From Daedaleopsis sinensis (lineage: Eukaryota > Basidiomycota > Agaricomycetes > Polyporales > Polyporaceae): a stretch of DNA of 64,000 nucleotides. Position numbers and translations under genes: made by a program. The notes under the pieces are model-generated. The model searched no databases, was not told the origin of the DNA, and saw only the letters and a program-made list of their open reading frames with translations. The stretch spans positions 3,100,001 to 3,164,000 of the forward strand of contig CM066307.1 in the NCBI GenBank assembly GCA_033807695.1, written 5' to 3'. Positions 34,445 to 45,690 of the stretch are shown piece by piece. The stretch's first letter is position 1. Each line of letters begins with the position of its first letter.

Positions 34445-36536
34445 TCAAGCGATCGAAGACGCTTCCCGCACCAACCGCGCTCTCTCCGCTGAGCGTGCTT
34501 TCAATGTGTAATCGTATACGGGCGCATGCCTGCACAGGGTTGTCAGCGTCATGGTAGCTCAGATCACGGTGCGAAGACAACCCACGCAACGATAGTGCCG
34601 GTCGACACCTTTCTCTCCACCTCCACAACGTTTCCGTGCGCGTCGACCGGAGGAGATATGTCGAATGCCCAGAGCAGGGTTGCGCACATGATGAAGAGCG
34701 AAGACTCGGCAAAATGCCGCCCAGGACATATCCTGATAAAAAGTCCACACAGTTCAACAATCAATCAGGTGTTCACGACATGACCACCTCTTACCTCCGC
34801 CCGAAACCAAACATAAAGTTAGAGGGATCTTTATCCTTGACGTCGAGGAAGCCATTCTTATCAATAAAACGCTCTGGGACGAAGTTCTCCGGATCAGGGT
34901 AGGTTTCGGGGTCGCGTGAAATCGCCCTGGGCATGGCATGGGAGAGTTAGCAACAGCTCGCTGGAGCAGCTGCGGTGAAGACGGGTACTCACCAGACGTT
35001 CCCGACGATGGATGCACCGGCAGGGATCACGTATCCGTTGTACTCATCATCGGCGACAACGGTATGAGGAACCCCGAGCGGCGTGACGATGTGCCACCGT
35101 ATCAGCTCTTTGAGAACCGCACGGGTGTAAGGCAGCGAGTGACGGTCCTCAAACTCGGGAAGACGGTGCGGGCCAACGACCGCCTCCAGCTCCGCCTGGA
35201 CCTTCTTTTGCACCTCCGGATAGAGTACCATAGCCAGGAAGAAAGCACGGGTGGCCGTGTGGCTCTGCGAACACCTTTTAGCACTACTGGGAGACGACGC
35301 GACGAACTACACTGACCGTTTCAGCACCAGCTGGTAACAAGAACATGTCAGTTAAGTGGACGATGTGCAAAGTATGGGAGCTCTCACCGGAGTATGTGGT
35401 AGCGCTCATCGCCTTGCATACCTCTACAACCGCAGCACTATCGTCGCCCGAAGGGATACCGTCCAACATTTGAGCTACGAATGAGTCTTTGATCAACCCT
35501 TGGTCCTGTCGAGTAGGATCAGTATCCGATTCCCTAACGTTGCTCACTTATGACCTACCAGTTTCGCCTTTGCTGTATCGAATAACTCGTCAATTGTCTG
35601 GATCATGTCGCGCCTGGCTTCGGCGGCGAATTTCTTGAAACCGCCGCCTGGGAACCAAGACGGCAGGAAGCGAAGCCAGGGGATCGCCTCTACCGGAAAG
35701 CGGCCGGGAACAGTTATTGCCTCCCCGATCCGTCCGATCCGTTCGATCATATCGAAGTACTTGTCGTTGGCCTTGTCGTTGGGATCACGCTCACGCAAGT
35801 CGATGCCGTACGCAATACGCATGACCACCGACGCGAACGCGCTACGCGCATAAGGAGTGTGAGTGGCAGACTTAGAGGGGTACATACGCGCGCCGAGAAT
35901 CGATTGACTTACAAATACACATGATCATCCCAGCCTTTGGGAGAGTCCAGTATTCTCCGCGCCGTGTTTCGCGCGGCGTTGAGCTGGAGTGGCTGGTACT
36001 TCCAGACGATTTCTGAATTCATATGTTGATGGAACGCCCGTCGATGGGTGCGCCACTCAGGCCCGTAACTCTTGAGCACAAACGTCCACTCGAAACCGCA
36101 CCTGTCATCCAGAATCAGAATTTTCATGCAGCTGTAAGAAGAGGTGACGTACAAAGAAACCATGACAGATTTGGGACGATCGGAGTAGTTCGAGGAGCGC
36201 TTCTCTAGCAGGTCGCATGCAACCTTGTACGAGCCCAAAATGACGAACGACTGTCCGAGGAGGTCGAGATGTACTACGTCACCTGCGCCAAAGCTGTAGC
36301 CAAGACATGGACGGAAGTTCATTAGACGTACCATATTTGTCGCACAGATCTCTAGCTTCCCGGCCTAGGTGTTTACTGGGCATGTCGAAAACGTTGCCCA
36401 CGACGGGAAGCGGCGGGGGACCCGGGGGCAAACGGCGGGCATGCGAGCGTAGGCGAGACTGCACGAAGAGCACGACGAGGGCAGTGAGCACGAGCCAAGG
36501 CCATGCGCCGATGGCTGGGAGTTCAAGGGCTCCCAT
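34445..36536 (-). CDS. cytochrome P450 monooxygenase, copy 2
   Basis: Paralogue of P450-1 with the same exon design. The membrane anchor MGALELPAIGAWPWLVLTAL leads to RRLPPGPPPLPVVGN. I-helix AGAET near 35.32 kb, K-helix KELIRW (ExxR), PENFVPERFI, haem loop FGFGRR|ICPGRHFAE across an intron near 34.74-34.80 kb. The last intron (after WVVFAP) gives HAPVYDYTLKARSAERARLV and a stop at 34445-34447. Reading straight on instead gives a false 111-codon end. About ten short introns; no break seen. Substrate unknown. The two copies face the same way about 6 kb apart, with BUD13 and RAS1 between, so they are not a simple tandem pair. Confidence 0.9.
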
Positions 36537-39510
36537 GTTGGCAGCAAGGTAGATCCCAAGGATGATGTAGGCTCAACAAGTCATGGATGGGTGCGCCTTT
36601 ATACCTACCTCTGCTAGATACCTGTGCCTATCGCGTTGTAGGACTCAGCAGGACTCACTCAGTTGGGACTCAGCGTGGCGTTGTATGCTAGAAGTCGCTC
36701 TGCAGAAGCTAGGGCAGCCCAGGGTTGCTGGCATCGCGTGTTCCAGTGTGTAATCCCTAGGGCCTAAGAGGGCCTGAGACTAAGCGAGATACCTAGTAGT
36801 CTCTAGTAGTACTGAGATCTGAGACATAGTAGTGAGAAAACGTTGGTTTAATTTGTTACGACGTCGGACGCTTGCACTGTTCTGGGATCTTTTCTCTCAC
36901 CTAATAGCCGACTGACTCGGCAGCATGTTACTAACGGGCTGTGACGGGAGGCGAGCTAACTATGTAGCCTTGTCACGGACCTCGGTCGTGAAACTTACTT
37001 GCAGCTTGGCGATATTTGGGCGATATGGTGGACTGGGTCCCAAAAAGCAGTAAGAAAGGCATATCAAGACGAGCACTTATAGGAGTAAGTAAGTACCAGA
37101 ATCCGCAATGCATCCCTGATCGGCACGCACGGCAGTACGTAACCGCACCGAAATGGAATCTGACGTCTCTGGGGGCGGTCCTATCCTAGTCTCCGTAGCC
37201 GACTGTATGGCAGTAGCCGACTACTTATGCTGAAAAAATGACAGTACTCGATCTTTTCTTATCATAGTCCTATCCAGTGAGACCCGTGTCCACATATGCC
37301 GTGACCCAATTAAAATGAATCACCCTCGGTATGTGGCTAGTAGAGACATGCACATGACATTTGGGTCCGCTATTAGTATGATGCATCAGTGGGAACGAGA
37401 CCGACAGCGCCTAAGGCCTAAGGGCCTGTCCAGCTGCACTCGTCGCCGTCGTCGTCGTCCATTCGCGACATACACAGTCATCGACGTCGGGCATGGAGTC
37501 AGGCGTCCTTCAGTGACGCCGTCGCTCCGATAGCTGGCACGGCGACGTCTCGACAGATGTCCTCGACTCTCGTTCCCATCCCCGGCCGAACTGTCGCGCC
37601 CGCCAGCGACGGACACGGCCCGGAGAATATGCGTCGTACACAGGTCCGAGCCAATACACTACAGGCTTACAATCACAGCGTCTGAGTCTCACCTTCATCG
37701 CCTTCGTGACAGCTTGATGCTTCTCCGCCCTTCTCCTCCGGCATCGTCTCTGAGAAGCCCATTTCAGGCCGCGCTGTGGTCCTACGTCGGATCACTGTTA
37801 CACGTCCGCGGCGTGGATGTGCGAGATGCCGAGATGAAATGTCGTCGGTCGAAATTGGCTCCCCGCGAGGCATGGCAGTAGTACATAGCTGGTGTATCGT
37901 CTCTGCTGCCAGTCCCGGCGCCGTCTCGAAGCTCCTCGACGTGAACCGCGTGAACACCCGCACACGTCCTGTAGTTGCGGTGTATCCGCCCGCTGGAACT
38001 CAGATGGCACCGGTCATTCTATGAGCAGACCGATGCTAAGTGGCCGAATGGTGCTATACTCAGCCAGGCAAGCTCCTTTCTTGCCGGCGACGCACTGACA
38101 TCTGATATCAATCAATGTTATGACCTGGGACCCTCGCCAGCAGCAGCAGTTGCTGGGATCGGGCGTTGGCGTCCAGGAGCCTGCGTCATATGCACGTCAT
38201 CCCAAGACATAGTCACCCAGGCTGGGGCACTTCATCCTCATGAGTCCTGCCAGCTGGCCCCAGCAAGGCCCCAGGGTGTACTTGGGGTGTACCGTAAGCT
38301 GTACAGCCGGATCCTCGACAACCACATCAGATCTCAAACGACAGTATAGTAGTCTATGAATAGGTGTGCACACAACACATATGTGTACATCAACCGAGTT
38401 AGATGCCCACCCCGGGGCACACGCCAACTGTGGGGGTGCACGATACTGCCTGCTTGGACTCTGCTAGACAGCAGTACGTCTCACGTTTGGTACCCGGTGT
38501 GTGAATACTGCTGTATCAATCGAATGTCGTCAACCACAGTCTGGACTTGATAGAAGCCGGCCGCAGTGAGATAGATCATAGATGGAGGGAGGGTTCTGCT
38601 ATCGTCTTGGAGACGGGCCGCAGTCGGGCAGTCGGTATATATAAGTAGACTTAGCTCAATGACTCGGAGGGGGCCCCACTCTCCATGTCCATGCCTTTTC
38701 ATCGTGCATCTCCCACTGGGGTCTTGGCAGAGCGCGACAGTAGTGATAAAGTTGTACATACGTGGCCCTAGACCGTGCTACGCCGCGCCACTAACCACAG
38801 CGCTTACCGTGACGGTCAAGTATGGATGATACGCACAGTGCACACTCAAGCACTCACTTGCACCTGCCCAATATTTCGCGATGCCCCCGTGCAGATCCAG
38901 CAGTCCCGAGCAAAATAAGATATATTTAAATACCAACGAGCGTGCAGCGTACCAATACTAGTAGCACCGCGAGAGCGGGGGGCTCGGAAGCGGCGCAGGC
39001 GGCGTGCGATCGACTACAGGTCGGGTGTAGCACTAGCACAGTCTTTGCGCGGCGGCGTGCCCTCCACATCCGTAACGCACAGTCCAGCTATCACATTACA
39101 GAGGTAGGAGAGAGAGAGAACGCGAAGTCGTAGTACGCTACCAGAGGTCCGAGTGGTCCTGGTGGACGTCTCCCCCAATCCGAGGTAGAGGGCTTCAAAG
39201 TTCAAAGCAGAGCAAGGTACGAGTCCGCTAGGACACGGGCGCAAAGAGACGGGGGCAGGGGAACGGGGGCGTACGTAGTCATGAGTCCAAGATGTCGTAG
39301 ACGTACAGTTCAGGCTGTGCGATTGGTGCCACCGCTGGGCGGGCGGGTCCGCTGGGCTGTGGCACGAGACGGGAGGGTCGGAGGGACTAGGAGGGAAAGG
39401 CTGGAGCGGGGGAGGAGAGGGGGTTCATCCGGCTGATGCACAGGATCAAGCATCGGGAGGAGAAGCGTGGGTCCACGCAAGGTCGTCGTCGTCAGGTCGT
39501 CGCGTCTTTC
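36537..39510. other. 3.0-kb gene-poor gap upstream of P450-2
   Basis: No well-supported gene. The best frame is 37673-37963 (-, 96 codons: AETIHQLCTTAMPRGEPIST, ISSRHLAHPRRGRVTVIRRR, EEKGGEASSCHEGDEGETQT); it has a coding look but no recognisable family and no clear first exon. A GA/CT-rich repeat of TAGTAGT/CTAGTAG lies at 36790-36835 and a CGTCGCCGTCGTCGTCG run at 37440-37456. A TATATAAG box is at 38637-38644 in otherwise unassigned DNA. The rest shows nothing. Confidence 0.4.
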
Positions 39511-42073
39511 TCAGAGGTAGTTGTACCCGCCAGGCGTCGTGCTCCCCGTCCGGCTCGGGGTCGGGGGAAGACGCCGGCCGAACGTCGGCGTACGCGCAGA
39601 CACGGCGTTCAGGCTCGCGTCGCGCCGCGGCGTGCCGACCGTGAGCGAGTTGCCGTACATCGGCGTGCGCGGGAGCGTCGCCGTCGCCGCGGTCAAGTCC
39701 AGCGACCTCGATCGCCGGCGCTCGGCCTTGACCGTCGCCGCCGACATCGGGCTGGGGCTGGGGCTGGGGGCACCGCGGCGGACGCGGTCCGCCCACTCGT
39801 TGCTGGCGAACGCCTGCTTGTCGGGCGTCACCCCGTATGCGGCGTTGACAGGCATACGCGCGGACCGGAGCGTCGGCAGGGGCGAGGGCGCGAGCGAGTT
39901 CTGGCTCACGGACGGGCGGGCGCTCAGAGGCATGGGCTGAGGACGCTTGGCGGGAAGCGGCTTCGGGGGCGGCACGGGCTTGTACATCTCCTCCTGCTCA
40001 GGGGTGCGCGAGAGGTACATGGAGAGCAGGGAGTCGCTCGCTGACGTGCGATGCGAGGTCGCAGTCGACGCGGTACGCTTGAGTGCCATTGCGGGAGCGG
40101 ACTTTTTGGGCGGCTCCGGCGTGTTCAGGCTGATCGTCGTGTATGGGGCCTCGGTCGGTGAGTCCGCTTGCAGAGTTGGACGCCTGATCACCGGGGAGCG
40201 TGTGTCACGGCGAGGTGCAGGGAGGCTCGGGGAAGCACCAGGAAGACGGGGGGTTGCTGGAAGAGTGTTTTTCCTGACCGCGGGCTCCGGCACGGTGATC
40301 ATAGCATTGAGCTCAGCGACGGGCGTAATAGAGCGCGCAATCGAGGCAGAGGCAGCTGCAGGCTTTGACTGCGACTCTTTGCGCTTGAGAGAGACAGTTC
40401 GGCTGACACGGCTGATCCCGCGAGCGACAGTGCCGCCGACGGTGGCAATGGGGTTCGAGACAGTGCGTGGAGGGGGTGTCCATTCCCGCTTGCTCTCAGT
40501 TTTTGAGAGGAAAGCCTTCTCGGGGTTCTTGGGTGTGCTCGGGGATGGCGTGAAGCCCATAGGCGACTTGACACCCGCAAAGAAGCTCTCCATATCTGCA
40601 TCTCTCCCCTTCTTGCTCGCAATGCTCCCGCCACCGACAGTCAAGCTGCCCTCGAGGAAAGGACGAAGAATACGCAAGGTATTGTACAAGATCAACGCGT
40701 TAGCCGTACCTGGTACTTGCGGTTAGTAACGACTCTTGAAGGTCATGGTTATCTACGTACCAAGCATTGAGGCAGAGACGTTGGCGAAGACGTTCGCTTC
40801 GAAAGGAACCTTAATGCCCGAGGACCGAGTAAGGTTGACGATGATGTGCGGCAGCAGAAGAATGTTGTACGCTGATCAAAATGTCAATTCATAGTGTATA
40901 TGCCAGATGAGCGTTTCGTGCTCACCGAACGGATACCTGAGAAATTCAACGTCGTCAGAAGGAACCTCTTGAGGTTTGATCAGACGTGAACTTACCACAG
41001 CATACTCCTCGCGACGGCTGCGATGAACCTGTGATACTCAACGGTAGTAACACTTGACATGCTCCATCTGTTGGTCCGGTCGAGGTTGATTCTGATTCCG
41101 TTCTTGATCGTCAGGGTGCCGCGTAGGACGAGGAACACCAAAGTGAAGAATAGCACGGAGATGATAGATCCCAACAGAAGCTTTCCAACAAACCTCAGTT
41201 TGTGTCACCATGGTATATTACTGACAGAGACCTACTGGAACGAGATGAAGCCCAGTCGAGAGAAGAGGCCAGTTTCGCGAAATCCCGCAGGAGAGCTCCT
41301 GGATACCATACACCGGCCCAAAGATGCTGATGTCTTTGTGGATCCATGAGGGCGTGGCAGCTACGTCGATTTCCCTTGAACTCAGCAAAACACATGCAAA
41401 CGGAAATGAGAACGAAAAAAACCCTTACCCAAGGTTACCGCGATGAGCCAGCCCAATACAATGGCTCCAAAGCAGATCCAGCCGGGAAGCTTGTTGCGGA
41501 GCACAAGGGTGTTGAAGGCGTGAATCGCAATCGCACCGGTGAAGTACGCTCCTCCCGTATCCCCAATTTGTGTGAGAATCCCTAGAACACCGAAATGAGG
41601 TCCGTCCCTCCGCGTGGCACGTGTGCACGAGCACGTACCTTGTGTGTTGCACAGAGTCCCTGCGCGCGTCCCCGCACGTTCAATACCGCCATCGGACCGA
41701 ACGAAGCATGTAGACGCACCTTCGGTAACAGCCTTCGCGCCCGCCCACTGTGCATCAATCATGAATGAGATGCTACTCAACGCGTTACATAGCATCAGCG
41801 AAGCGATGTGCGCTCCTAGCTGCGTGTGGAAGAATGCACGCGAATGGTGCGGGTTCGAGCTCGAGCTCCGGCGCCTGAAGAGGGACATGAGAGGATCCCA
41901 GGAGTAGCGCACGAAGACGGCGAGGATTGCAGTCAAGGAGATGGCAGCAAAGAGAACGATGGGCTGGCATTTGGCTCAGCAAGCTTTCTAGCGGTTCGAG
42001 TGAGAGAGGGACTCACGATGAGGCTCGAGGCCTGACCATTCCGAAACACCAGCGTGGTCGGTGGCGAAGACAT
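39511..42073 (-). CDS. predicted seven-TM receptor-like protein (fungal GPCR type) with long tail
   Basis: A multi-spanning N-terminal half and a disordered C-terminal half. ATG 42073-42071: MSSPPTTLVFRNGQASSLI. Hydrophobic segments, in order: PIVLFAAISLTAILAVFVRY, HIASLMLCNALSSISFMIDA, GGAYFTGAIAIHAFNTLVL, WICFGAIVLGWLIAVTLG, one around 41.2-41.3 kb, LLLGSIISVLFFTLVFLVLR, FAYNILLLPHIIVNL and SASMLGTANALILYNTL. The HAFNTLVLRNKLPGW stretch and the layout resemble fungal Git3/cAMP-receptor-like GPCRs. The final exon (about 39.51-40.7 kb) encodes about 390 Ser/Pro/Arg-rich residues (KREWTPPPRTVSNPIA, RRRSRSLDL, RTGSTTPGGYNYL-stop), a plausible phosphorylated tail. Six or so introns. Class is inferred from topology; ligand unknown. 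Confidence 0.65.
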
Positions 42074-42569
42074 GATGTTCGTCAGAGTCTTGGACGGTCA
42101 CTTAGTACAGAAAAGAGGGTGCGCAGGACGGAGAAGAAAACACGAAGGGTTCAAAGCACGAACTGTCCCCGACAGACTGGCCAAGATTGCTGAGAACCGC
42201 AAAAGAGGTCGTCCTGCGCCTGTGGTCGAAACAAAGGGTCTGACCGAAGCAGACGGGAACCGGTCCAGAAAACGAAGGGAGAGGGGAGGAAGAAAGAAAC
42301 GAGAGGAACGAACGGAGAGAAAGCGAAACGGCCACGAGCAGCAACAGACCACTCCGCGTTGTCTTCAATCCGCTAGCCGTGGCAGTGCGTGAACAGATCA
42401 TCACTTTTGATCCTCCGAGCCCCCATGCTCGTTGCCCTCCGCGTCCTGTATCATCCAATGATCCATGCTCCTCCGCGCGCCGCGAGCAGGCCATCATGCC
42501 ATCATGTCGTCGTCTATGTACTTATTTCACGCTCGCGTCGCAAATACATCCGTACATCGTACATCATCA
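42074..42569. other. GPCR-like gene promoter / RAD30 3' flank
   Basis: About 500 bp between two minus-strand genes. A purine-rich run (42270-42330, AGAAAACGAAGGGAGAGGGG) lies in the upstream region of the receptor-like gene. No supported gene. Confidence 0.5.
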
Positions 42570-45342
42570 TCACTTTCTCTGGAAGAACTTCGCGATCCCC
42601 CCTTCTCCTCCCTTCTTCGACGTCTTCTTCTTCTTCTTGCTGGGAGGCGGCCCGTCCAGAGGTCGGAGCACGCGTTTCGGCGCGCCCTCCTCCGCCGCCG
42701 CCAGCTCCTGTGCGAAGTGGAAATCAGCATGCTCGAGTCTCAGCGCCACCAGCGCGTCTTCAATGATGCCGTCGTCATGGGCGGACCTGCCATCGTCCCC
42801 GCCACGAGCACCGGGCGCTGTCACGGCTGGGGGGCTTAGATTTGATGCAAGGCCTAGCGGCGCAGCCTCCAACCAAATTCGCTTCTCGCACTTCTCGCAG
42901 ATGAATGACAGGCGTTCATCGAGCTTTGACGATCCTCTTGAGCTTGAGCAGTTGTCGTCATCGACGGCCGTCTCAGCGATATCTTCCTGCTGGCTCTTCC
43001 TGCCGCTGTCGAGTGTGTTGCCGCTGATCACACTGGGGGACCGTCGCCGTTTCGAAGGCGCTCTGCTCGAGTCTAGCGGAACGGGAGAGGACTCCCTCGG
43101 ATCGTCGGATGCAATACGAGGGGCGAGGAATCCCTCGATGGTCCGCTGTCCTGCTTCCATCGACCCGATGCCTGAGAAAGAAAGAGAGATGGTCGTGATC
43201 TTGAAGGGCGTCGATGGGCCAGGGCCTACGAGTTCCTTCCAGAGCTTGTCGCCATAGGAAGCTATCAGATCCACAGTGACGTTCTTGTTGAAGGGAAACG
43301 GTATCTGCTTGGATCTACCTGACTCGTAGCCTTCAGAACATGTGTACCGTCAGCGGGGTCATCAACAGCAGGCTTGGGAACAACCACACTCGCCTCGTCG
43401 GATATTCAGCGCGATAGTCTTTGGCCATAGTGCAGGGTTAGTCTCTCGGGCTTCATTCAGGCGTAATGCAAGATCAGGTGCTAGCACTCTAATCCACTGG
43501 TATCCTTCCGTAACCTTCGTGAGAGGTTGTGGAACGTTCTTCGCTGCGAGCATACTCTTATTGACCGCAGGTTTCTCCTTGACTACGGAGAAATGAGATA
43601 TGATCAACACAAAGTAATGTTCAGGTGCTTCAGTGCAGACGAAAGCGTCATACCTTCTGATCGGTCGATTCCTCTGTGTGGACAATAGGGATGAGCGGTT
43701 TGTGGTTGATGCATATCGTGGAGTGAATCGGCACACACCGTAAGATCTCGTAGACCCATATCGAGTCTTCGCCGAACTTGCGCTGGATCTCCTCTAATGG
43801 CAATCCCCGTCAGCATTCCCCGTCATCGGCATCGGCATCGTGGTCGCTCGCCTAAACTTATCGTTCTGTGGCCAACCTTCATCAGCGGTCATCACAAGGG
43901 CTCTGCTACATGGAACGCACGCACAGCAAATCGCCCACGGTAGACACGTCGTACTCCTCCGCGAGAGCTTTGCCAAGCTTCCCGCCCAAGAACCTGATCT
44001 GGGAAACTCGGTGAGCAACTGTGGCGGCTACAAACACGTAGCCACGATGGTGTGCAATACGTACGAACCTTCTGAAATGGCATTGGCCTGAGATAGTTCG
44101 GTATCGCAGCGTTTCGTAAGATGGTCTGCAGTTTCCATAGTAAGCATCGCGGCCGAGGCAGAGCCTGCATATAGCTCATGAGCATTCCGACCTGGTTCAT
44201 TGGCTTCTTGTACGATGCGGTCAGCTGAACATAGTGGATGGTCACCAATGGTTCTGTCGAGGTTCAGGTTGCGCCTCACCTTGGCGAGGAACTTATTCCT
44301 GGCGATACCCTGCAACGGCCAAGTTACGCACCATGATGAATGAAGGAGAGAGCGAAGGCAACCGGGAACACACGCACAGCTGAAGTGGTGTATCCAAGCT
44401 TGGCTCGGATGTCTTCTCGTATTCGCATCATGAACTCAGCTGCGATGGACAGGGCTACATCATGCCAGGTGGTCTGTTCATCGTCCTCTCTCACGTTATC
44501 GTCCTCTCGCGCGTGCTCATCATGCTCTGTTGTTTCTTCAGCGGACTCGCCCTCTGCTGGAGTAGCTTGCGGCTTCTCTTCAGGCGGCGGGTTGACAGGA
44601 ACGACGCTCCCCTTCCCGTCCCACGATATAGGCGGTGGACGGGGCAGAGGCGTATCCAGCCCGTCCGGGGCGTCCGGAGGGACAACAGCGAGGTACGGGT
44701 ATCTCCTCAGTAGCTCCTCGCGCACAGGTTTCGTAAAGTCGATGAACGCCTCGTCGATGGACGCCTTCTCTGCCCACAGCCAGCCTGAGCTCGAACCTCG
44801 ATCTCACCCCGCGAGCGAGCGCACTCACCGACTTCCCCGCCCGGCAGCCCGTCCTTGAACATCTGGATGACCTTCAGGCTCTCCCGTCTGTACAGGTCCA
44901 GCGAGACCTTGTGCGTGCGCGAGTCCGGGTTCTCCCAGTATCCAGGCTCGCTCTCGCCCTCCTTGTACGTCGCGACGTGCACGAGCACGAGCTCCGGACA
45001 GAGCTTCTTCGCCTCGGCCACCGACACCTTCCCGAAGCGCGTGATGCCAAACTTGCGCGCGGGGTAGTTCACCGCGATGAACGAATTCCATTGCAGCACG
45101 CACAGCGGCCGCGCGGGGTCGATCCCGAGCCGGACCTGCTCGCATGCCGCGTAGAAGGCGTCGCTGTCGCAGAGGGCGATCACGCGCAGCGGGTCGCGCA
45201 CGCCGAGGTTGCTAGATAGCAGATGTCGGTAGGTGATGGTTGGGTTGAGGTCGTCAAAGTCGTTCTCTGTGGCTCTGCCTTTGCCCTTCCAAAATGTTCT
45301 TGACAGAGGTTTCTGGTCGTTGTGAGCCACGGATTCAGACAT
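42570..45342 (-). CDS. RAD30: DNA polymerase eta (Y family)
   Basis: Translesion polymerase that copies past UV dimers. ATG 45342-45340: MSESVAHNDQKPLSRTFWKG. Catalytic palm: ALCDSDAFYAACEQVRLGID (first metal-binding Asp pair region), VLQWNSFIAVNYPARKFGIT (Rad30 signature), KASIDEAFIDF with the second acidic cluster. Then YTTSAGIARNKFLAK, LTASYKKPMNQ, TILRNAAIPNYLRPMPFQK, YDVSTVGDLL, and the little-finger region (LNEARETNPALWPKTIALNI, PFKITTISLSFSGIGSMEAG, QRTIEGFLAP). The C-terminus has a UBZ-like zinc motif (FICEKCEKRIWLE ... LEHADFHFAQELAA) and the last residues GGIAKFFQRK form a PIP-box-like PCNA-binding end. An acidic insert of about 80 residues (44.33-44.6 kb) is peculiar to this protein. 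Several short introns; no damage. Confidence 0.92.
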
Positions 45343-45690
45343 TAAAGATGTGCCAGGCGGACTGAAAGGAGCACTCAGAGGAATATGGAGGCCGATGGAG
45401 ACAAGTCAGGGCGAAACAGCCTAGCCGCCTCCCCGCGTGGGCGCTTCCGCTTGTGCGAACGCGACGCCACGGTCACGCGCGCGGCGCGCGACGCGTCGGC
45501 GACGGGCGTATGTTATATTTCTCGTCCCACTGTCCAGTGGCAACGGACGCGCATTCTGCTAGCATCCTCCGGTATGGTACATCCCATTCAAGATTCCATG
45601 ATTACTGATACAACATGTCTGCTTCAAGTTCATGCTATAGTACAACAACAACGCTCCAAGATTGAAGGAGATTCAGGAGTATCCGTAGTC
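45343..45690. other. RAD30 promoter / Rieske-AIF gene 3' flank
   Basis: About 350 bp with a GC-rich core (GCGCGCGGCGCGCGACGCG, about 45477-45495) immediately upstream of RAD30. Nothing else seen. Confidence 0.5.

Noticed and set aside
42102..42497. 131-codon antisense frame upstream of the GPCR-like gene
   Set aside because: Falls in a purine-rich intergenic stretch, Ser/Phe/Leu-rich, no splice or family support.
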